Positions 42,270 through 52,591 of a DNA stretch of 64,000 nt are shown here, piece after piece. The stretch's first letter is position 1, and every line of letters begins with the position of its first letter. The DNA is from Anaeropeptidivorans aminofermentans (lineage in GTDB: Bacteria; Bacillota; Clostridia; Lachnospirales; UBA5962), in contig NZ_OW711693.1 in the NCBI RefSeq assembly GCF_940670685.1, forward strand, positions 2,666,001-2,730,000, written 5' to 3'. A program made the position numbers and the translations under genes. The notes under the pieces were generated by a model. It was not told where the DNA came from and searched no databases. It was given only the letters and a program-made list of their open reading frames with translations.

Positions 42270-43601
42270 TTACTTGGCTGAAAGGGCCGCCATTGTTATA
42301 TAATTATAGGGCTGATTAAAATGGGGAAGGAAGAATATATCCAGAAGCTTAAGCTTATCTATGGTCACCTTTTCCTCTATGGCAAGGGAAAACATATGAA
42401 TAAGCATAGAGATATTTTCATAAGATGCAGCCTGGGCCCCTACTATCCTTCTGGAGTCACTTTCATATATAATACGAAGTTTAACGCTTTCATTTTCCTT
42501 CATAAAGGCCGGCCTTTGAAGATCTTCATAATCTGTATGCGATACTTTTATTCCTGCTTTTTCACAAGCTGCAAGATTTAATCCTGTGGAAACCATATTA
42601 TACCCAAAAATGGAAATTCCGTTGGAGCCTTGAACACCTATGGAGGAAAGGTCTGTTCCGCAGGCATTATGGGCAGCAACAATCCCGCTTCTTACGGCAT
42701 TGGTAGCAAGGGCAATATAGGCTTCCGACTGAAGGGCGTTACTGTATATTGTGGCGCAGTCTCCCACAGCATAAACGTCTTTCATGCTCGTTTCCTGCTT
42801 CAAATTCACTTTAAAGGCATTGCCTGTTCCAAGCTCTATTTCGTTATTACCCAGTAAATTATTGGGTTTAAAGCCTATTGCCATAATTACTAAATCTACA
42901 TTATATTCCCCTTTATCTGTTACGATGGAGCTTACTCTGCCTTCGCCCAGAATCTTTGAAACCTTTTCACCGTAATAAAGCTCTACGCCGTTTTTCTCTA
43001 ATACACCGTCCATATCATGGCTAAAATCACTGTCATAATAGCTTGAAAGGCACGTTCCGCAGGCTTCAAAAAGCATGGAATGCTTTCCTCTTCTTTTAAT
43101 AGCCTCCGCGATTTCAACCCCTATATACCCTGCCCCGATTACGGCAACCTTTTTTATGGATTCATCGTCAAGCTTTTCATTTATTTTGCTTCCGTCTTGA
43201 AAAAGCTTTACAAAGCATACATTCTCAAGGTCCATGCCCTCTATTTTAGGGTTTATGGGAAGAGAGCCTGTGGCAAGGATAAGTTTATCATAGCTTTCTT
43301 CTACTGCCGCACCGTCTTTGCTATGACCGTAAACCTTTTTATTCTTATAGTCAATTTTATCTATTTCCGTTTCCATATGCACTTTTGCATTTTTATTTTC
43401 AAGGGCTTCTTTTGAACTGTAAAATAAGCCCTTATACCCGTCTATCTGGCGGCCTATCCAAAGGGCCGTTCCGCAGCCTAAATAAGATATATTGGAATTC
43501 CTATCAAATATCACGACTTCATTATCCTTATAATTATCCAATATGGTGTTTGCGGCTGCCGTTCCCGCATGGTTCGCCCCTATTAAAACGATCTTACTCA
43601 T
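42270..43601 (-). CDS. nox: NADH oxidase, flavin-dependent disulfide-reductase family (H2O-forming Nox type)
   Basis: 443 residues. N-terminus IVLIGANHAGTAAANTILDN binds FAD, the single redox Cys43 in NISYLGCGTALWIG is the Nox/Npx/CoADR active site, VAVIGAGYIGVEIAEAI binds NAD(H), and DVYAVGDCATIY is the second FAD motif. ANHAGTAA and SYLGCGTALWIG match water-forming Nox2 more than CoA-disulfide reductases. In an anaerobe this enzyme removes traces of O2 while oxidising NADH. Sequence alone cannot fully separate it from NADH peroxidase. Confidence 0.9.
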   Translation of the reverse strand: MSKIVLIGANHAGTAAANTILDNYKDNEVVIFDRNSNISYLGCGTALWIGRQIDGYKGLFYSSKEALENKNAKVHMETEIDKIDYKNKKVYGHSKDGAAVEESYDKLILATGSLPINPKIEGMDLENVCFVKLFQDGSKINEKLDDESIKKVAVIGAGYIGVEIAEAIKRRGKHSMLFEACGTCLSSYYDSDFSHDMDGVLEKNGVELYYGEKVSKILGEGRVSSIVTDKGEYNVDLVIMAIGFKPNNLLGNNEIELGTGNAFKVNLKQETSMKDVYAVGDCATIYSNALQSEAYIALATNAVRSGIVAAHNACGTDLSSIGVQGSNGISIFGYNMVSTGLNLAACEKAGIKVSHTDYEDLQRPAFMKENESVKLRIIYESDSRRIVGAQAASYENISMLIHMFSLAIEEKVTIDKLKLLDIFFLPHFNQPYNYITMAALSAK

Positions 43602-43791
43602 AAGTTTTCCCCCAGTTATAAATTATTTTATTCTTAATTATATTGTATATGATTTCACAATATAATTCAATAATAATTATCAATAAATAACTAATATCGT
43701 ATATTTCAGCTGATTTCCAATGAAAAATCCTGATTATTTATTGATTTTTCTTTACTGACCCATAAAGCTTTAATTTTTTCTGGTTAATTAA

Positions 43792-43844
43792 TTGTCTAGC
43801 ATTTCATTTTATAGTATAATGCCTTGTATAGAGTATAATATACT
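43792..43844 (+). promoter_or_regulatory. SDR gene promoter with AT-rich palindrome at the start site
   Basis: TTGTCT, a 17-base spacer and TATAAT (43815-43820). AGTATAATATACT, 6-base arms around A, lies at 43832-43844, just behind the expected start site. A regulator site is possible, but such palindromes are frequent in A/T-rich DNA. Confidence 0.65.
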
Positions 43845-43927
43845 TTATGTAAAGAATCTAGGATTGCATTAAAAAATAAACATAGTTTTTTCGGCAGAAT
43901 TTTAGGGCATATTAAAGGAGGTTTATT

Positions 43928-44668
43928 ATGAAACTAAAAGGTAAAGTCGCAATTGTTACAGGCTCCACCTCTGGCATGGGCCGTGCTACGGCGCTTCTTT
44001 TTGCAAGAGAAGGCGCAAAGGTCGTTGTAACCGGAAGAAATGAAGAAAGAGCAAAAGAAGTTGTAGACGAAATAAAAGCAGAGGGCCATGAAGCAACATA
44101 TGTGATTGTTGATATGGTTGATTTAGACAGCGTAAAGAAAATTGTCGATGTGGCAGTTGATACTTATGGAACAGTTGACATTCTTTTTAATAATGCCGGA
44201 TTATTAAGCGTTACGCCCCTTACCCAATTAACCATGAAGGAATGGCACGATGTAATGAATGTGAATCTTACGGCGCCTTTATATCTTACCCAGCTTGTAG
44301 CCCCTATTATGAAAGAAAAAGGCCATGGTATTATCATAAACACAAGCTCTGTAGCCGGAGCCCATGCCCACCATGGCATGGCTGCATATGTTACGTCTAA
44401 ACACGCCCTTTCAGGTCTTACGAAATCAATGGCATGGGAATTAGGCCCCGAAATCCGTGTAAATGCCATCCTCCCCGGCGCAATAATGACGGCAATGGTC
44501 GATAGCGTAGGCGGAGAAGCTGCCGTTAAGCATCTTGTAGACGGCGCCCCCCTTAAAAAAGCAGGGCAGCCTGAGGAAATTGCGTCCGTTGCCTTATTCC
44601 TTTCAACAGAGGAATCCTCTTTCATCACCGGTCAGCTCCTAAGAGTAGACGGGGGAATCGATATTTAA
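43928..44668 (+). CDS. Short-chain dehydrogenase/reductase (FabG-like)
   Basis: 246 residues, classical SDR. TGSTSGMGRA binds the cofactor, NNAGLL stabilises the core, Ser in IINTSSVAG with Tyr and Lys in YVTSKHA are catalytic, and VNAILPGAIMTAMV follows. Arg at the end of strand two (VVTGRNEERA) favours NADP(H). Substrate unknown; no fatty-acid genes lie near, so it is not the main FabG by context. Own promoter and terminator. Confidence 0.92.
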   Translation: MKLKGKVAIVTGSTSGMGRATALLFAREGAKVVVTGRNEERAKEVVDEIKAEGHEATYVIVDMVDLDSVKKIVDVAVDTYGTVDILFNNAGLLSVTPLTQLTMKEWHDVMNVNLTAPLYLTQLVAPIMKEKGHGIIINTSSVAGAHAHHGMAAYVTSKHALSGLTKSMAWELGPEIRVNAILPGAIMTAMVDSVGGEAAVKHLVDGAPLKKAGQPEEIASVALFLSTEESSFITGQLLRVDGGIDI

Positions 44669-44680
44669 TTTAATTAAGCC

Positions 44681-44712
44681 TAAAAGGACCGCCTGTTCAC
44701 AGGCGGTCCTTT
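44681..44712. terminator. Bidirectional terminator between SDR and alcohol dehydrogenase genes
   Basis: AAAAGGACCGCCTGT pairs with ACAGGCGGTCCTTTT across two bases between the converging genes. Confidence 0.9.
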
Positions 44713-44715
44713 TCT

Positions 44716-45819
44716 CTATTGAGCAATATAATTTTTAAGGCTTTCAAAATAAAGATTTTTAATGTCTTCAATGCTTACCTCTGCAGGGTGGTTTCTAAGT
44801 TTTGCTTTGTTTTCAAAAAATTCTTCCGCATAGCCTTCAATTTCTGCTTTGGTAATTTTTATGTCGATATCCATCAGAGAATTAAAATAACCTGCCATTT
44901 CTTCAATGTTTTCAAAGCCAAGGATTTCAAGAAGGTCCGATACTTTTTTAGCCATCGTCCTTTGGCAAAGCTTCATATAACCTTCTATAAACACATTGTT
45001 CGCGAAACCGTGGGGTACATTTTTATGGTAAGTAAGACTATAGCCCATTCCGTGAGGAAGGCTTGTTCCTGTCTGGCTTATTAAGATACCTGCTATGGAA
45101 GAGGTGATTAAAAGCTTTTCTCTTGTTTCAAGGCTTATAGTGCCTTCTTTAAGCTCTTCCATACAGTCTTTAAAACCTCTAAAGCCCCCTTCTGCTATTT
45201 TATCGCTTAGGAAATTAGCCTTTGATGAAAAATACCCTTCCATAAGATGGGTGAAAGCGTCTACTCCTGTACTTAAAGTAACCTGTAAAGGCATATTTTC
45301 CATATATTTCGGATTTAAAAAGGATATTACGGGGAAAATCTGCTGGCTTATGCCCATTTTTGTATTTTTAGCATGGACCGTAACAATTGAATAAGGAGTT
45401 ACCTCAGAGCCTGTCCCTGCCGTAGTAGCAACCGCAATAACAGGGTAATAAGGATAGCTCTTTCCGTCTATAAGGGCTTCGCCTTTTAATTCGGGATTTT
45501 TAACGAGAACACTTATGGCTTTTGAAGCATCCATAGGAGAGCCGCCGCCGATACCGATTAAAAAATCAATATTTTCATGTCTTCCAAGCTCTGCTGCCGC
45601 AAAAACATTTTCTATAGAAGGATTCTCTTCTATAGCATCAAATATTACGTAAGGGATACCTTCTTTTTTGAGGGCATTTTCCATGTCCAAAAGGGCGCCG
45701 TTCTTCTTAGATGATTTTCCAGTAACGATTAAAGCCTTTTTGCCGATTGCTTTAAGTCTTCCGCTGTTTTCGGAAATCTCCCCCACAAGCATCTCCGTAG
45801 GCATAAAAAATCTATACAT
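44716..45819 (-). CDS. Iron-containing alcohol dehydrogenase
   Basis: 367 residues, group III (Fe-ADH) fold. IGGGSPMDASKAISVL binds the nucleotide, TTAGTGSEVTPYSIV follows, and metal ligands lie in DAFTHLMEGY and HGMGYSLTYHKNVPHG. It interconverts alcohols and aldehydes with NAD(P)H; butanol, 1,3-propanediol or lactaldehyde types are possible. Single gene on the minus strand with GGGAGG ahead of the ATG. Confidence 0.93.
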   Translation of the reverse strand: MYRFFMPTEMLVGEISENSGRLKAIGKKALIVTGKSSKKNGALLDMENALKKEGIPYVIFDAIEENPSIENVFAAAELGRHENIDFLIGIGGGSPMDASKAISVLVKNPELKGEALIDGKSYPYYPVIAVATTAGTGSEVTPYSIVTVHAKNTKMGISQQIFPVISFLNPKYMENMPLQVTLSTGVDAFTHLMEGYFSSKANFLSDKIAEGGFRGFKDCMEELKEGTISLETREKLLITSSIAGILISQTGTSLPHGMGYSLTYHKNVPHGFANNVFIEGYMKLCQRTMAKKVSDLLEILGFENIEEMAGYFNSLMDIDIKITKAEIEGYAEEFFENKAKLRNHPAEVSIEDIKNLYFESLKNYIAQ

Positions 45820-45901
45820 AAATATCCTCCCTTTATAGTTGTTTTAACTTTCTTATATATAATCATAACAAAAATTGGGTATTTAGGCAATGTGAATGAA
45901 A

Positions 45902-46666
45902 TCATAATCCATTGTTGAAAATAAAATTATATACCTTATCTTTTTCTTCTTTTGAAGTATAGGCTTTATTCAGATGAAAAAGCACTTCCCCTTCCTGCCA
46001 CACGCCGCCGATATCCTTCGCCATATAATCCGCACATAATTCAAGGTAATGGAATTTTGTATCTAAGTCAGAAGCTTTAAAGTAATTTTCAAGCATATTA
46101 TAAAGGTCGCTTTCATTCTCTTTAATATATTTCAGCAAATCCTTGATTTTTCCCGGCTTCCTATTTTTTATTTTTTCATAGGACTGTAAAAAATATCTCA
46201 TGGCATCTGCCATAGAATAATTTGAATACAGCTCATCATCGTGAAGCCGGTATCTTAGTTTATCTATTACATGCTTGAATACAAATCGAAACCATAAAAT
46301 ATCTCTTTCTGCAATATCGAAAGAATTGCTCCAAGCCGTTTTAATCCGCTTTAAAAGTCCTTCCGTTATGCCTTCTCTGTCAAATAGTATTTTACAATTC
46401 AGATGAATTGTATCAAAAGGGCTCAATGGATTTTCATACAAAAAATCCGCTACAGATTTTATTATGTAATCTATGGGGATTCCTGCGATATGAAAATGCA
46501 ATCCGCCTATATCTTCTGAAATCATATTTTTTGTTATGACTGTTAAGTCATAATCTCCGCCTTTGGATAAGTCATTCCATTGCCTTCCCCCATATTCCAC
46601 TATTCCCACAATATTCTCATTGAATTTGAGGCTTTCAATAAAATCAGATATAGTAGCAAATTCCAT
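45902..46666 (-). CDS. Nucleotidyltransferase-fold protein
   Basis: 254 residues. The N-terminal third resembles a polymerase-beta-type nucleotidyltransferase: GIVEYGGRQWNDLSKGGDYDLTVI holds the G-G and D-x-D pattern (near 30-40) and IDYIIKS gives the possible third acid. The rest is helical (WFRFVFKHVIDKLRYRLHDD, MADAMRYFLQSYEKIKNRKPG), as in kanamycin- or MNT-type proteins. Relatives include antibiotic nucleotidyltransferases and toxin-antitoxin MNT proteins. No HEPN partner gene is next to it. Substrate unknown. AAAGGAGGGG stands ahead of the ATG. Confidence 0.7.
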   Translation of the reverse strand: MEFATISDFIESLKFNENIVGIVEYGGRQWNDLSKGGDYDLTVITKNMISEDIGGLHFHIAGIPIDYIIKSVADFLYENPLSPFDTIHLNCKILFDREGITEGLLKRIKTAWSNSFDIAERDILWFRFVFKHVIDKLRYRLHDDELYSNYSMADAMRYFLQSYEKIKNRKPGKIKDLLKYIKENESDLYNMLENYFKASDLDTKFHYLELCADYMAKDIGGVWQEGEVLFHLNKAYTSKEEKDKVYNFIFNNGL

Positions 46667-46737
46667 TTTGCCCCTCCTTTATGTCAATAAATATTAACAT
46701 CGAGTATAGCAAACTGTTCTTCGTAAGTCTACAAGCG

Positions 46738-46767
46738 CAAAAAAAGAGCCGGAAATATCCGGCCCTT
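46738..46767 (-). terminator. gap terminator
   Basis: On the minus strand, AAGGGCCGGA pairs with TCCGGCTCTT (with one mismatch) and is followed by a T run, shortly behind the gap stop. Confidence 0.85.
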
Positions 46768-46779
46768 GTTTATGAATAA

Positions 46780-47883
<1,104 letters not shown>

Positions 47884-47891
47884 CTATTAAA

Positions 47892-47900
47892 AGTATATCA
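47892..47900 (-). promoter_or_regulatory. Extended -10 promoter element of gap
   Basis: On the minus strand the bases read TGATATACT, a TG-N-TATACT extended -10, about 105 bases before the gap ATG. No good -35 box is needed for such promoters. Confidence 0.5.
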
Positions 47901-47929
47901 TAGAACTACTTCAATTGAAAGCACACTTT

Positions 47930-48028
47930 TTAGTAATCTCCCTTGACAAGGGATATGATAGATAATACAAGCGCTCCAGTGCTGACAAGAAGCGCAACTG
48001 AACTTAATACAAGGCTTGTTACTTTCAT
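47930..48028 (-). CDS. 32-residue single-span membrane peptide behind purL
   Basis: ATG 48028 has AAGGAGGG six bases ahead and lies 16 bases behind the purL stop; the frame ends at TAA 47930-47932. The product starts MKVTSLVLSSVALLVSTG and ends in SLVKGDY: one hydrophobic helix with a Lys near each end and no cysteine. The strong ribosome binding site argues for real translation. It would be made from the purL transcript. No known family was recognised. Confidence 0.72.
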   Translation of the reverse strand: MKVTSLVLSSVALLVSTGALVLSIISLVKGDY

Positions 48029-48044
48029 ATCAGGCCCTCCTTCC

Positions 48045-51000
48045 TTATTTGAAATAATTTACTCCTGCTTGAAAAACCTTCATGTCATAGCTGCCATGAA
48101 CATTTTTATATACATTTTTACCTATGCGTTCCGTATGACCCATTTTGCCGAAAATTCTTCCGTCTTTGCTTGTTATTCCTTCAATAGCCATTGTTGAACC
48201 GTTAGGGTTAAACTTTATGTCATAGCTTCCCTTTCCGCAGTCGTCTACGTATTGGGTCGCAATCTGATTATTTTCAATAAGGCTTTTTAATGCATTCTCT
48301 TTCGCGATAAACCTTCCTTCTCCGTGACTTACAGCTACACTGAATATATCGCCGGGATTCACATTATAAAGCCATGGAGATTTATTGGAAATAATCTTTG
48401 TTTTAACAATACAGGAGATATGCCTGTTTATTTCATTAAAGGTAAGGGTAGGCGAATCCTCGTCCTGCTCACGGATTTCGCCGTAAGGCAGAAGCCCAAG
48501 CTTAATGAGTGCCTGAAACCCATTGCATATGCCTATAATAAGGCCGTCCCTTTCGTTTAAAAGCTCGTGGATTGCATCCTTTATCTCAGGGCTTTTAAAT
48601 ACTGCCGCGATAAACTTTCCGCTGCCTTCCGGCTCGTCTCCGGCGCTAAAGCCGCCGGGCATCGCGATAATCTGACTGTTTCTTATTTCTCTTGAAATGG
48701 ATAAAATGCTTTCTTGAAGCGCTTCCTTGCTTAAATCCTTTATGATAAAGGTAGAAGCATTTGCCCCTGCCAGTTCAAAAGCCTTTTTTGTATCGTATTC
48801 GCAGTTGGTCCCTGAAAATACGGGGATAAGCACTCTCGGCTTTGCAATAGAAAAAGCGGATTTTTTCTTGTTCTTTTCTTCGTAAAGCTTAAGCTCTGGA
48901 ATATTTTTATCCGTTTTATTCAGATACCTTGTTTCAAATACGTTTTCAAGGGGCATAAGCCAGCTTTCAAGTGCTTTATTATGGTCTATCATAGTTCCGT
49001 TTACATTGAAGCTGCTGTCTGATTTAGTTTGTCCTATTATTGAAAAATTAAAGCAATTAAATAATTCTTTTAATTTTTCTTCCGAAAGGGCTGTTTCTAT
49101 GATATACCCTCCGTAAAGAGGGGTAAAAAGCATTTCCTCTTGGCAATTTATTTCAAAACCCAATTCATTTCCGAAGGCCATTTTTGAAATAGCTCCGGCA
49201 ATTCCGCCGATACCGATATTATGGGCAGATAGAATCTGTTTTTTAACTATAAGGCTGTGAATAAGCTCATTAAGCGCATTTATTTTATCAAAATCAGGCA
49301 TTCCGTATGCATCAAATTCAGTTTTAATTACTGCGATATTAGAGCCTGATTGTTTAAATTCAGGGGATATGATATCTTCCGAATCTGAAACTTTTATAGC
49401 AAAAGACACTAAAGTCGGCGGTACGTCAAGATCGTTAAAGGAGCCTGACATACTGTCCTTTCCTCCTATAGAAGGTGCTTTAAGGCCCATTTGAGCTTTA
49501 AACGCTCCTAAAAGGGCGCTGAAAGGTTTTCCCCATCTTTCAGGCTCATCTCTTAGTTTTTCAAAATACTCTTGAAATGTAAGCCTGATACCTTTCGGCT
49601 CTACTCCCGAAGCAACTAATTTTGAAACGGAGTCTATGACGGCATATAATGCCCCGTGGAAAGGGCTTTGCTCTGAAACATAAGGGTCAAAACCATAGCT
49701 CATTACTGTGGCTGAATTTGTTTCTCCTGCCGTAAGGGGAAGCTTCGCCGCCATGGCAATAGCCGGTGTAAGCTGTTTTTTTCCGCCGAAGGGCATAAGT
49801 ACCGTCCCAGAGCCTATGGTTGAGTCAAATCGTTCCACAAGGCCCTTTTGGGCACATACGTTTAAGTCTGAAAGATTATTAAGCCACTTTTCACTTATAT
49901 TATTGCCCGAAGGCATCGCATATTTTATTTTTTCAGGTTCTGTAACTGTAACGTTGGTTCTTTGCTCAGCGCCGTTCGTATCAAGAAAATCTCTTGAAAT
50001 ATCAACGATATTTTTATCATTCCATCGCATTATTAGGCGCCTTTTGCCTGTTACTCTGGCAACCTCAACAGCCTCAAGGTTTTCTTCTTCCGCGAGGGAA
50101 ATAAACTTTTCTTTATCTTCTTTGGCTATGACAACAGCCATTCTTTCCTGAGATTCGGAAATGGCAAGCTCTGTTCCGTCAAGGCCTTCATATTTCTTAG
50201 GTACTTTATCAAGGTCTATTTCAAGGCCTTCCGCAAGCTCTCCTATGGCGACTGAAACGCCGCCTGCGCCAAAGTCGTTGCATCTTTTAATCAGACGGGA
50301 AGCTTCTGGGTTTCTGAAAAGCCTTTGAAGCTTTCTTTCCGTAGGGGCATTTCCCTTTTGAACTTCCGCTCCCGATGTTAATATGGAATCTTCCGTATGC
50401 TCTTTTGAAGAGCCTGTTGCACCGCCGCAGCCGTCTCTTCCTGTTCTTCCGCCGAGGAGAATAACGATGTCGGATTCCTCAGGGCGTTTTCTGATGACGT
50501 TTTCAGCCTTTGCAGCACCTACTACAGCACCGATTTCCATGCGCTTTGCCACATATCCTTCATGATAAATTTCCGCAACATGACCTGTGGCAAGACCAAT
50601 CTGATTGCCGTAGGAGCTATAGCCCTGAGCTGCTCCGGTGGTTATTTTTCTCTGGGAAAGCTTTCCTTCAATGGTTTCGGAAACAGGGGTCCTGGGATCA
50701 CCGCTTCCGGTTACTCTCATGGCCTGATAAACATAGCTTCTGCCGGAAAGAGGGTCTCTTATGGCTCCGCCAAGGCATGTTGCTGCGCCTCCGAAGGGCT
50801 CTATTTCAGTGGGGTGATTATGGGTTTCATTCTTAAACATAACAAGCCAGTCTTCTTCCTGCCCTGATACGTTTATTTTAGCCTTTATGGAACAGGCATT
50901 TATTTCTTCCGATTCGTCTAAATCTGCTAAAAAGCCTTTTGCTTTCAATGCTCTCATGCCAATCTGCGCCAAATCCATCAGGCATACGTATTTATCGCTT

Positions 51001-51803
51001 CTGCCCTTAAGGAGTTCTTCTCTTATTTCAATATAGTCATTATAAGCTTCTTTAATGGGCTTTATAAGGCTTCCGTCTTCAAACTCAATACTTTCTATTT
51101 TCGTCAAAAAGGTGGTGTGCCTGCAATGATCTGACCAATAGGTATCAAGAACCCGAATTTCCGTAATGGTAGGGTCTCTTTTTTCAATGTCTTTGAAATA
51201 ATTGTGACATTCCTTGAGGTCTTCAAGACTCATGGCAAGACTTAGCTTTTTTCTGAGAGCTGAAAGACCGTCTTGTGAAAGGGCTATAAAACCGCCTAAA
51301 GTTTCGACCTCTTCTGGAATGGATACGGAAGGTTCAAGGCTTAAAGGCTTTTCAAGAGATATTTCGTGGGAATCCACAGGGTTTATGATGTAGCTTTTTA
51401 TCCTTGATACTTCGTCTTTACTTAAAGAGCCTTTCAGTATATAAATCTTAGAAGACTGTACAAGAGGCTCTTCAAAAGGCTCCCCTATGGCCCTTATAGC
51501 AAGCATGGCAGAATCTGCCCTCTGATCGTATTGCCCGGGAAGATACTGTACGCAGAATGCCGTTTCCTCCTTACTAAGAGAAAGCTCCTTATGGTAAATA
51601 TCAAGAGGCGGCTCCATAAATACAATTTTCAGGCTTTTCTCAAAGGTTTCGTCAGTTACGCCTTTTATGTCATAGCAGTTAAAAACTCTAATTCCTTTAA
51701 GGCTTTCAATTTGCAGATTATTCGTTATATCGGAAAATATGCTTTCAGCAAGAACGTTTGCATGAGATTTTTTCTCAATATAAATTCTCCTTATTTTATC
51801 CAT
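48045..51803 (-). CDS. purL: Phosphoribosylformylglycinamidine synthase, single-chain form
   Basis: 1252 residues: FGAM synthase domains plus a C-terminal glutaminase in one chain, as in many Clostridia and proteobacteria, replacing separate PurS, PurQ and PurL. DTYWSDHCRHTTF near 225, FKNETHNHPTEIEPFGGAATCLGG and DPYVSEQSPFHGA are synthase motifs. The glutaminase nucleophile is the Cys in IGICNGFQALIKLGLLP, with PGGFSAGDEPEGSG before it and a late His in VSHGEGRF. It performs step four of purine synthesis. No other pur gene is near, and no purine riboswitch was recognised in the leader. GGTGGG precedes the ATG. Confidence 0.96.
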   Translation of the reverse strand: MDKIRRIYIEKKSHANVLAESIFSDITNNLQIESLKGIRVFNCYDIKGVTDETFEKSLKIVFMEPPLDIYHKELSLSKEETAFCVQYLPGQYDQRADSAMLAIRAIGEPFEEPLVQSSKIYILKGSLSKDEVSRIKSYIINPVDSHEISLEKPLSLEPSVSIPEEVETLGGFIALSQDGLSALRKKLSLAMSLEDLKECHNYFKDIEKRDPTITEIRVLDTYWSDHCRHTTFLTKIESIEFEDGSLIKPIKEAYNDYIEIREELLKGRSDKYVCLMDLAQIGMRALKAKGFLADLDESEEINACSIKAKINVSGQEEDWLVMFKNETHNHPTEIEPFGGAATCLGGAIRDPLSGRSYVYQAMRVTGSGDPRTPVSETIEGKLSQRKITTGAAQGYSSYGNQIGLATGHVAEIYHEGYVAKRMEIGAVVGAAKAENVIRKRPEESDIVILLGGRTGRDGCGGATGSSKEHTEDSILTSGAEVQKGNAPTERKLQRLFRNPEASRLIKRCNDFGAGGVSVAIGELAEGLEIDLDKVPKKYEGLDGTELAISESQERMAVVIAKEDKEKFISLAEEENLEAVEVARVTGKRRLIMRWNDKNIVDISRDFLDTNGAEQRTNVTVTEPEKIKYAMPSGNNISEKWLNNLSDLNVCAQKGLVERFDSTIGSGTVLMPFGGKKQLTPAIAMAAKLPLTAGETNSATVMSYGFDPYVSEQSPFHGALYAVIDSVSKLVASGVEPKGIRLTFQEYFEKLRDEPERWGKPFSALLGAFKAQMGLKAPSIGGKDSMSGSFNDLDVPPTLVSFAIKVSDSEDIISPEFKQSGSNIAVIKTEFDAYGMPDFDKINALNELIHSLIVKKQILSAHNIGIGGIAGAISKMAFGNELGFEINCQEEMLFTPLYGGYIIETALSEEKLKELFNCFNFSIIGQTKSDSSFNVNGTMIDHNKALESWLMPLENVFETRYLNKTDKNIPELKLYEEKNKKKSAFSIAKPRVLIPVFSGTNCEYDTKKAFELAGANASTFIIKDLSKEALQESILSISREIRNSQIIAMPGGFSAGDEPEGSGKFIAAVFKSPEIKDAIHELLNERDGLIIGICNGFQALIKLGLLPYGEIREQDEDSPTLTFNEINRHISCIVKTKIISNKSPWLYNVNPGDIFSVAVSHGEGRFIAKENALKSLIENNQIATQYVDDCGKGSYDIKFNPNGSTMAIEGITSKDGRIFGKMGHTERIGKNVYKNVHGSYDMKVFQAGVNYFK

Positions 51804-51839
51804 ATTAACCCACCGTCTGTATTTATTTTTTATAATCTT

Positions 51840-51868
51840 ATTCTATCATGAAAAAAATATTATGTAAA
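51840..51868 (-). promoter_or_regulatory. SigA-type promoter of purL
   Basis: On the minus strand TTTACA, a 17-base spacer and TAGAAT. The transcription start would be about 30 bases before the ATG, too short a leader for a riboswitch. Confidence 0.75.
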
Positions 51869-52036
51869 TTTAAAAAAGGCAAAAAACGACAGAATTAATA
51901 AATTCATTTTTTATCTTTGATACAAATTGACTTATATTTAAGGCGTTTTTGCTTCTAATTCTTAAGTAATTATGCCGTATCGTCAATTGCACGTATTGTC
52001 CTTTGTTTTATATATAGTAAATTAACCTGAAAATTT

Positions 52037-52272
52037 CCAGTAAATCTACTTATAGTAAAATAAATTAACTACAGTAACAAAAACCGTGTATTTTATACTT
52101 AGTAAACCTGAAAACACTTAAAAAAAGTTTTCAGGTAAACGTTCTTTTACAGTCTGCAAAGGTCTTTTCATCTTCGTTGACTTTAAATGGCTTAATATAA
52201 GCGCTTCTATTATATTTAAACCGTTTATGAAAATAGGTTTTTGTTACTGCCTTATGGCTATTTCACTATAAA
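52037..52272 (+). repeat. Family B intergenic repeat, copy 4
   Basis: TTATAGTAAAATAAATTAAC at the left and CTATTTCACTATAA at the right. Modules: CAGTAACAAAAACCG, hairpin ACCTGAAAAC/GTTTTCAGGT (about 52106-52136), a worn form of the CAACAAAG hairpin, GGCTTAATATAAGCG, TTTAAACCGTTTATG and TTTTTGTTACTGCC. It is the most complete copy by module content. Confidence 0.85.
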
Positions 52273-52273
52273 G

Positions 52274-52407
52274 TAAATTTCATATAAAGAAGCAGCAAAA
52301 GCCTATTCCCTTAAGGTTCAAAAACACGGATTTCCTTCGGAAACGGTACATTTTTGAGCCTTCGTGAATATACGGCTTTGCTGCTGTTTAACTTTAAATT
52401 TACTATA
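52274..52407. repeat. Family A palindromic repeat, copy 4
   Basis: Starts directly behind family B copy 4. AAGTAAATTTCATATAAAG and TTTAAATTTACTATAAAG are inverted ends; AGCAGCAAAAGCC and GGCTTTGCTGCT are the outer stem, GTTCAAAA/TTTTTGAGC the inner stem, and ACGGATTTCCTTCGGAAACG the core, nearly the same as at 28.48 kb. Confidence 0.9.
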
Positions 52408-52449
52408 AAGCAAAAAGTCTTTTTTAATTTACAGCAAGGATATATAGGA

Positions 52450-52477
52450 AGAGCCGAAGGCTTGCACCTTCGGCTCT
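52450..52477 (-). terminator. codY terminator
   Basis: AGAGCCGAAGG and CCTTCGGCTCT pair across six bases, about 115 bases behind codY on the minus strand. The T tract is interrupted. Confidence 0.7.
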
Positions 52478-52591
52478 ATTGAGACTCAATCGTATATAGC
52501 AATATGCATATCCATGATAATAAGCGATTTGTAAAAATTCACTATTGCTGTTTCATGAAAATAGTGCAATGCTCGGTAATTTTCGGTTTGA

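Noticed and set aside
43640-43665. Rex site ahead of nox
   Set aside because: One half (TTGTGAAAT) fits but the other (ATATACAA) does not.
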